This document shows positions 22,912 through 25,630 of a stretch of 25,630 nt of DNA, one piece after another (positions within the stretch are counted from its first letter, which is position 1; every line of letters begins with the position of its first letter). The DNA is from Caldivirga sp. UBA161 (GTDB lineage: Archaea > Thermoproteota > Thermoprotei > Thermoproteales > Thermocladiaceae): positions 1 to 25,630 of the forward strand of contig NZ_DAXS01000080.1 of assembly GCF_002506515.1 (NCBI RefSeq), given 5' to 3'. Under the pieces are notes generated by a model that worked only from the letters and a program-made list of their open reading frames with translations, ran no database searches and was not told the DNA's origin. The position numbers were made by a program, and so were the translations under genes.

Positions 22912-22968
22912 AGAGTCAGCGTTCAAATCCCTCACTCATCAAGTCAGGCCTTTGGCACTCATCACTAT
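22912..22968 (-). ncRNA. C/D-box sRNA guiding 2'-O-methylation of tRNA C56
   Basis: All four boxes are present on the minus strand: C GUGAUGA (22959-22965), D' CUGA (22944-22947), C' UUGAUGA (22936-22942) and D CUGA (22916-22919), about 55 nt in all. The guide before box D (22920-22935) is complementary to the tRNA T arm. Eleven contiguous bases match the tRNA-Ser at 164-252, and the base five nucleotides upstream of box D (G at 22924) pairs with C56, exactly as the N+5 rule requires. In Pyrobaculum aerophilum Cm56 is known to be made by a C/D sRNP because the enzyme aTrm56 is absent. The other guide (22948-22958) would target a U in GCCUUUGGCAC, of unknown source. It begins about 10 nt after the uL14 stop codon. 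Confidence 0.85.
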
Positions 22969-22976
22969 TCAATGGT

Positions 22977-23411
22977 TTAAATAATCATGGTTGCTATTGA
23001 CGCTACCTGAGGCCACCTCTGGGCAGCCTCCATGGCCACTGGGCCATGAACCTCAGTGCCCTTAACCTGCCCCTCTTCAGTAACTATAACTACAGCGTTG
23101 TCCTCGAAGGCAACCCATGTACCGTCAGGCCTCCTGAAGGGCCTCCTTTGCCTAACAACAATGGCCCTAAGTATCTGCTTCCTCATTTCAGGCTTACCCT
23201 CCTGAACACTAACAACAACCATATCACCCACGCTAGCTCCAGGTATCCTCCTATGAACGCTCTTGGAGTAGTGGCCAACAACCCCAATAACCTTAACCAA
23301 CTTGGCACCACTGTTATCAGCAGCATTAACTAGGCTATTCATGAATATTCCAGGCGTTAAATGAAACCTCCACGGTACACCAACTGTACGCGGTCCACCT
23401 CTCTTAGCCAT
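22977..23411 (-). CDS. rpl14p: large-subunit ribosomal protein uL14
   Basis: A 144-residue ribosomal protein uL14, which binds 23S rRNA at the subunit interface. Diagnostic stretches are SLVNAADNSGAKLVKVIGVVG (26-46), RIPGASVGDMVVVSVQEGKPEMRKQ (55-79) and AIVVRQRRPFRRPDGTWVAFEDNAVVIV (83-110). The length matches archaeal uL14. It stands apart from any other ribosomal protein gene in this window, unlike the usual S17-L14-L24 cluster. The ATG is 26 bp from a TATA box at 23433-23440. The 3' end is immediately followed by the C/D sRNA, which may be processed from this transcript. Confidence 0.97.
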   Translation of the reverse strand: MAKRGGPRTVGVPWRFHLTPGIFMNSLVNAADNSGAKLVKVIGVVGHYSKSVHRRIPGASVGDMVVVSVQEGKPEMRKQILRAIVVRQRRPFRRPDGTWVAFEDNAVVIVTEEGQVKGTEVHGPVAMEAAQRWPQVASIATMII

Positions 23412-23432
23412 AGTGTAGCACGCAAATCCGGT

Positions 23433-23440
23433 CTATTTAA
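23433..23440 (-). promoter_or_regulatory. TATA box of uL14 gene
   Basis: TTAAATAG on the minus strand, 26 bp before the ATG at 23411. Confidence 0.6.
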
Positions 23441-23456
23441 CCTTTACCCGATTAAA

Positions 23457-25316
23457 CTAACCATGAATGCTGCTTGTACCATTCTTAATAAGGAACACGT
23501 ACACTGGGTACGCCACACCAGTGCTGTATGGGAGTATTTCAACATTCCCGAATCTGGCAATCAACGTATAGTTACTTAGATACTGAGTGGTGACAAGGTA
23601 CACTGTACCATTTAAACTCAATGCTGTGCCCATTGGGTCATATGAAGCCACTACATGGGCCCCAAACCTATCTGCTAGGTGAATGAACGTGTATAGGCAG
23701 TAATCGGTAACATACGTACCATTAAGGTGGCTGGCAACGTATAACCCAGCGTCATAAGCGTAATGCTCCATTGGAACTGTAACACAGGCCCTTGGGTAAA
23801 TACCCTGAACCAACGTGGCTTCAGGCCCAATGGTTGGGAATACGTAATTCATTAGCGTTGACCATGACCACGATGCATCAAGTAAGATTACTAAGGCTAA
23901 GATAATTAATGAAAGCGCCCTGGGCCTAGTTAATAATGGGGCTAACGGTATTGGTAGTATAAGGGACCAAATCCACCATGATACAAAGCTCACACTAGGC
24001 ATTAAGGCTGAGGGTAGTAGTATCACCAGTATCCAGGCTAGTAGTGAGTATAATATGAAGTTACCCCTCCTTAACCCGTGGCTGGCTAGTATTATTAATG
24101 GCCAGTAATTAACAATTAATTGAATCAAGTAGCCCTCAATAGCATAATACGGTGATACAGCCTTGGTTTCAACTAAACTACTTGAAGCTGTAATGGTTCC
24201 CTTAACCACAGTGAATTTAAGCATAGTGAAGCCTGTGTAATATGCATCTGCGGCAATACCTATTAGGGCTAACCCAAGCCATCTAGGGTCCCTATCCTTA
24301 AGGGTGAAGTAGGTTATGAATACTAAAGCCAGTAGTGTTGCAGATACTTGGTGGGCTAAGGCTGATAATAGTGTTAATGCCAGTAATAGTAGCCAATGGC
24401 GTTTACCTGACTCCACGTGAATATGCATAACAGTTAATGTTAATATCATTAGGAGGAGGCCTAGGAGCATCATTGCGAATTCCCAGGATAATGAATACAT
24501 GGTTGGGTAAAGGGTAGCCAATAGTGAAGCCAGTAGCGCATCCCCCTTACTAAACCCCATGCGCCTAAGCATAATGTTCATTGAAACACCGATTAAGCCA
24601 AGTAATACAGCATCATTGAACTTAAATATGAGCCAAGGTGATGCAATGTGGGCAATTGGGTAGAGTATTAGGAATAGTAATGGGGGGAGCGTAGTCCACC
24701 CACCATACCACCAAGTATGGATGAATTCAGGCCTAATAAGCATATCCATGAGCGTTGCCGCATATTCAGGTGTATCGTAACCCACGAACCATGGCCATGA
24801 CACTATCTCTGGTATTAGGCGAGTAATGAATGGTACTAGGAATGCTAGGAAGTAACTGTACTTATGCATGAACCTGACTAAGCTATCCGCCACTCCATGT
24901 AATACTTCCCTCATGGTTAAGTTGCCTGATTCATAATTCATGAGTATTAAACCAATGCTATAGGTATCGAAGCCAGCAACCATGATAATAGCCAGGACTA
25001 TGGATGCTGGTGTTGGCCCCCAGTTTACTGCACCAATTAATTGGTAGAGTCCATTAGTAATTATGAAGTAGTTGAAGACTAAACCAATCCTACCTAGCCA
25101 TGCCAATGAGAAGCCAGTAATGATTAGTAATGCAGCTAAACTCCACTTGGCATTAATAATGCTTAAGAATTGTACCGTAATCCCAATCAACATTAACCAG
25201 AATACTAAGTCAATAACCCAACTACCCCTACTTAATTGAAGGGCTGCAAGAACCGGTGACACAATTATCACCACCCATGGGGTTAACCGATTAATCATAG
25301 TACCGGAACCACCCAT
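23457..25316 (-). CDS. polytopic membrane protein, GT-C glycosyltransferase-like
   Basis: About 619 residues with a dozen or so predicted membrane helices covering the first 470 residues, then a soluble C-terminal domain (about 500-610). The helix-rich core with an early loop VSWPWFVGYDTPEYA, including an acidic residue just after a helix, resembles GT-C enzymes that take sugars from polyprenol-phosphate donors. The actual donor and acceptor are unknown, and the resemblance is by architecture only. Three starts are possible: TTG 25328, ATG 25316 and ATG 25298. The TATA box at 25344-25353 puts transcription start near 25323, favouring ATG 25316 with a short leader. Upstream of and co-directional with the uL14 gene, but separately promoted. 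Confidence 0.75.
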   Translation of the reverse strand: MGGSGTMINRLTPWVVIIVSPVLAALQLSRGSWVIDLVFWLMLIGITVQFLSIINAKWSLAALLIITGFSLAWLGRIGLVFNYFIITNGLYQLIGAVNWGPTPASIVLAIIMVAGFDTYSIGLILMNYESGNLTMREVLHGVADSLVRFMHKYSYFLAFLVPFITRLIPEIVSWPWFVGYDTPEYAATLMDMLIRPEFIHTWWYGGWTTLPPLLFLILYPIAHIASPWLIFKFNDAVLLGLIGVSMNIMLRRMGFSKGDALLASLLATLYPTMYSLSWEFAMMLLGLLLMILTLTVMHIHVESGKRHWLLLLALTLLSALAHQVSATLLALVFITYFTLKDRDPRWLGLALIGIAADAYYTGFTMLKFTVVKGTITASSSLVETKAVSPYYAIEGYLIQLIVNYWPLIILASHGLRRGNFILYSLLAWILVILLPSALMPSVSFVSWWIWSLILPIPLAPLLTRPRALSLIILALVILLDASWSWSTLMNYVFPTIGPEATLVQGIYPRACVTVPMEHYAYDAGLYVASHLNGTYVTDYCLYTFIHLADRFGAHVVASYDPMGTALSLNGTVYLVTTQYLSNYTLIARFGNVEILPYSTGVAYPVYVFLIKNGTSSIHG

Positions 25317-25343
25317 AAGCTTAATCAACCACTAAATCAATTA

Positions 25344-25353
25344 CTTAATATAA
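25344..25353 (-). promoter_or_regulatory. TATA box of GT-C-like gene
   Basis: CCTTATATTAAG-type box on the minus strand. Its spacing predicts initiation near 25323. Confidence 0.5.
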
Positions 25354-25412
25354 GGCTTACGTTCACATTTAAGTTAACTTACAAGCACCATTAACCAACA
25401 CTGAATAATTCA

Positions 25413-25622
25413 TCACACTCCATATAACCTGTAGCAGGTAAGGCATTGGCTTGGGGGCATTAATTCAATATAATTCTCAGCAATGCCTTGAACCATGTAG
25501 GTTCCCCTCCTAGTGAACTTAAGCCTAAAGTTCAAGTAATCCCTACTACGCCAGATGCTTAACGCGTCATTATTATTCTCATTACCAAATATTAGCTTCT
25601 TCACCTTGAAGCATTTACCCAT
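25413..25622 (-). CDS. hypothetical small protein, possibly N-terminally truncated by the window
   Basis: 69 residues, unrecognised. Basic N-terminus (MGKCFKVKK), a central RGTYMVQGIAENYIELMP strand-like part, and C-terminal CLTC. The frame remains open to the window edge 8 bp upstream of the ATG, so the real start could lie outside and the promoter cannot be checked. It may be a non-coding frame. Confidence 0.35.
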   Translation of the reverse strand: MGKCFKVKKLIFGNENNNDALSIWRSRDYLNFRLKFTRRGTYMVQGIAENYIELMPPSQCLTCYRLYGV

Positions 25623-25630
25623 GAAGCAAC

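Noticed and set aside
22911..22942. tRNA 3'-half or split tRNA piece on the plus strand (GTTCAAATCCC)
   Set aside because: The flanking bases do not form a T stem and there is no acceptor strand. The antisense reading as a C/D guide explains the sequence with all boxes in place.
24606..24700. Possible second promoter or internal gene within the GT-C-like frame
   Set aside because: The minus-strand frame is continuous with membrane helices throughout. A/T-rich words here are codon-driven.

Overview
This window looks like chromosome from a hyperthermophilic crenarchaeon, most likely a Thermoproteales member of the Caldivirga/Vulcanisaeta kind. That placement is inference. It rests on a family-B replicative-type DNA polymerase, archaeal uL14, a CCA-encoding tRNA-Ser, many TATA boxes about 23-27 bp upstream of start codons (leaderless mRNAs), frequent GTG starts, and a C/D-box guide RNA aimed at tRNA position C56. 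The last job is known to be done by an sRNA rather than an enzyme in Pyrobaculum aerophilum. There is no sign of a prophage, an insertion sequence with an intact transposase, or a CRISPR array.

Layout, left to right. 164-252 holds tRNA-Ser(UGA) on the minus strand. 352-1775 is a two-gene unit: a small membrane protein and a membrane GT2 glycosyltransferase. 1987-2981 is a methyltransferase and a MazG pyrophosphohydrolase, divergent across a 98-bp gap with two perfect 16-bp palindromes. 2962-6037 holds a membrane-anchored HdrD/DsrK-like Fe-S oxidoreductase and a radical SAM/SPASM protein, both minus. 6113-8521 is a large secreted, C-terminally anchored surface protein. 8702-10048 holds a small winged-helix regulator with a likely autoregulatory operator, then prephenate dehydratase. 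10094-13241 is a protein disulfide oxidoreductase and DNA polymerase B. 13384-14327 is a nucleotidyltransferase and a small hypothetical protein.

14514-17140 is a complete ECF vitamin transporter operon: an S component that resembles RibU, a fused double ATPase and a divergent EcfT. It is preceded by two copies of TAAACC-N3-GGTTTA that bracket its TATA box. A nicotinamidase with its own promoter follows. 17884-19943 holds an HD-domain phosphohydrolase back-to-back with the KsgA/Dim1 rRNA dimethyltransferase, then a cysteine-rich hypothetical protein. 20036-23411 holds a short GT35-type alpha-glucan phosphorylase, an NAD kinase-like protein fused to a C-terminal winged helix, a structured intergenic region, the C/D sRNA, and uL14. 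The right end has a polytopic GT-C-like membrane protein and a small, possibly partial, hypothetical gene.

The strongest items for follow-up are the C/D sRNA at 22912-22968, the NAD kinase-winged helix fusion with a degraded GGDGT motif, and the promoter-embedded inverted repeats at the ECF operon, the winged-helix gene, the methyltransferase/mazG pair and the phosphorylase. Several apparent reading-frame starts (TTG or far-upstream ATG) conflict with TATA spacing. I moved the starts of the methyltransferase, disulfide oxidoreductase, nucleotidyltransferase, KsgA, GT-C and Cys-rich genes accordingly.
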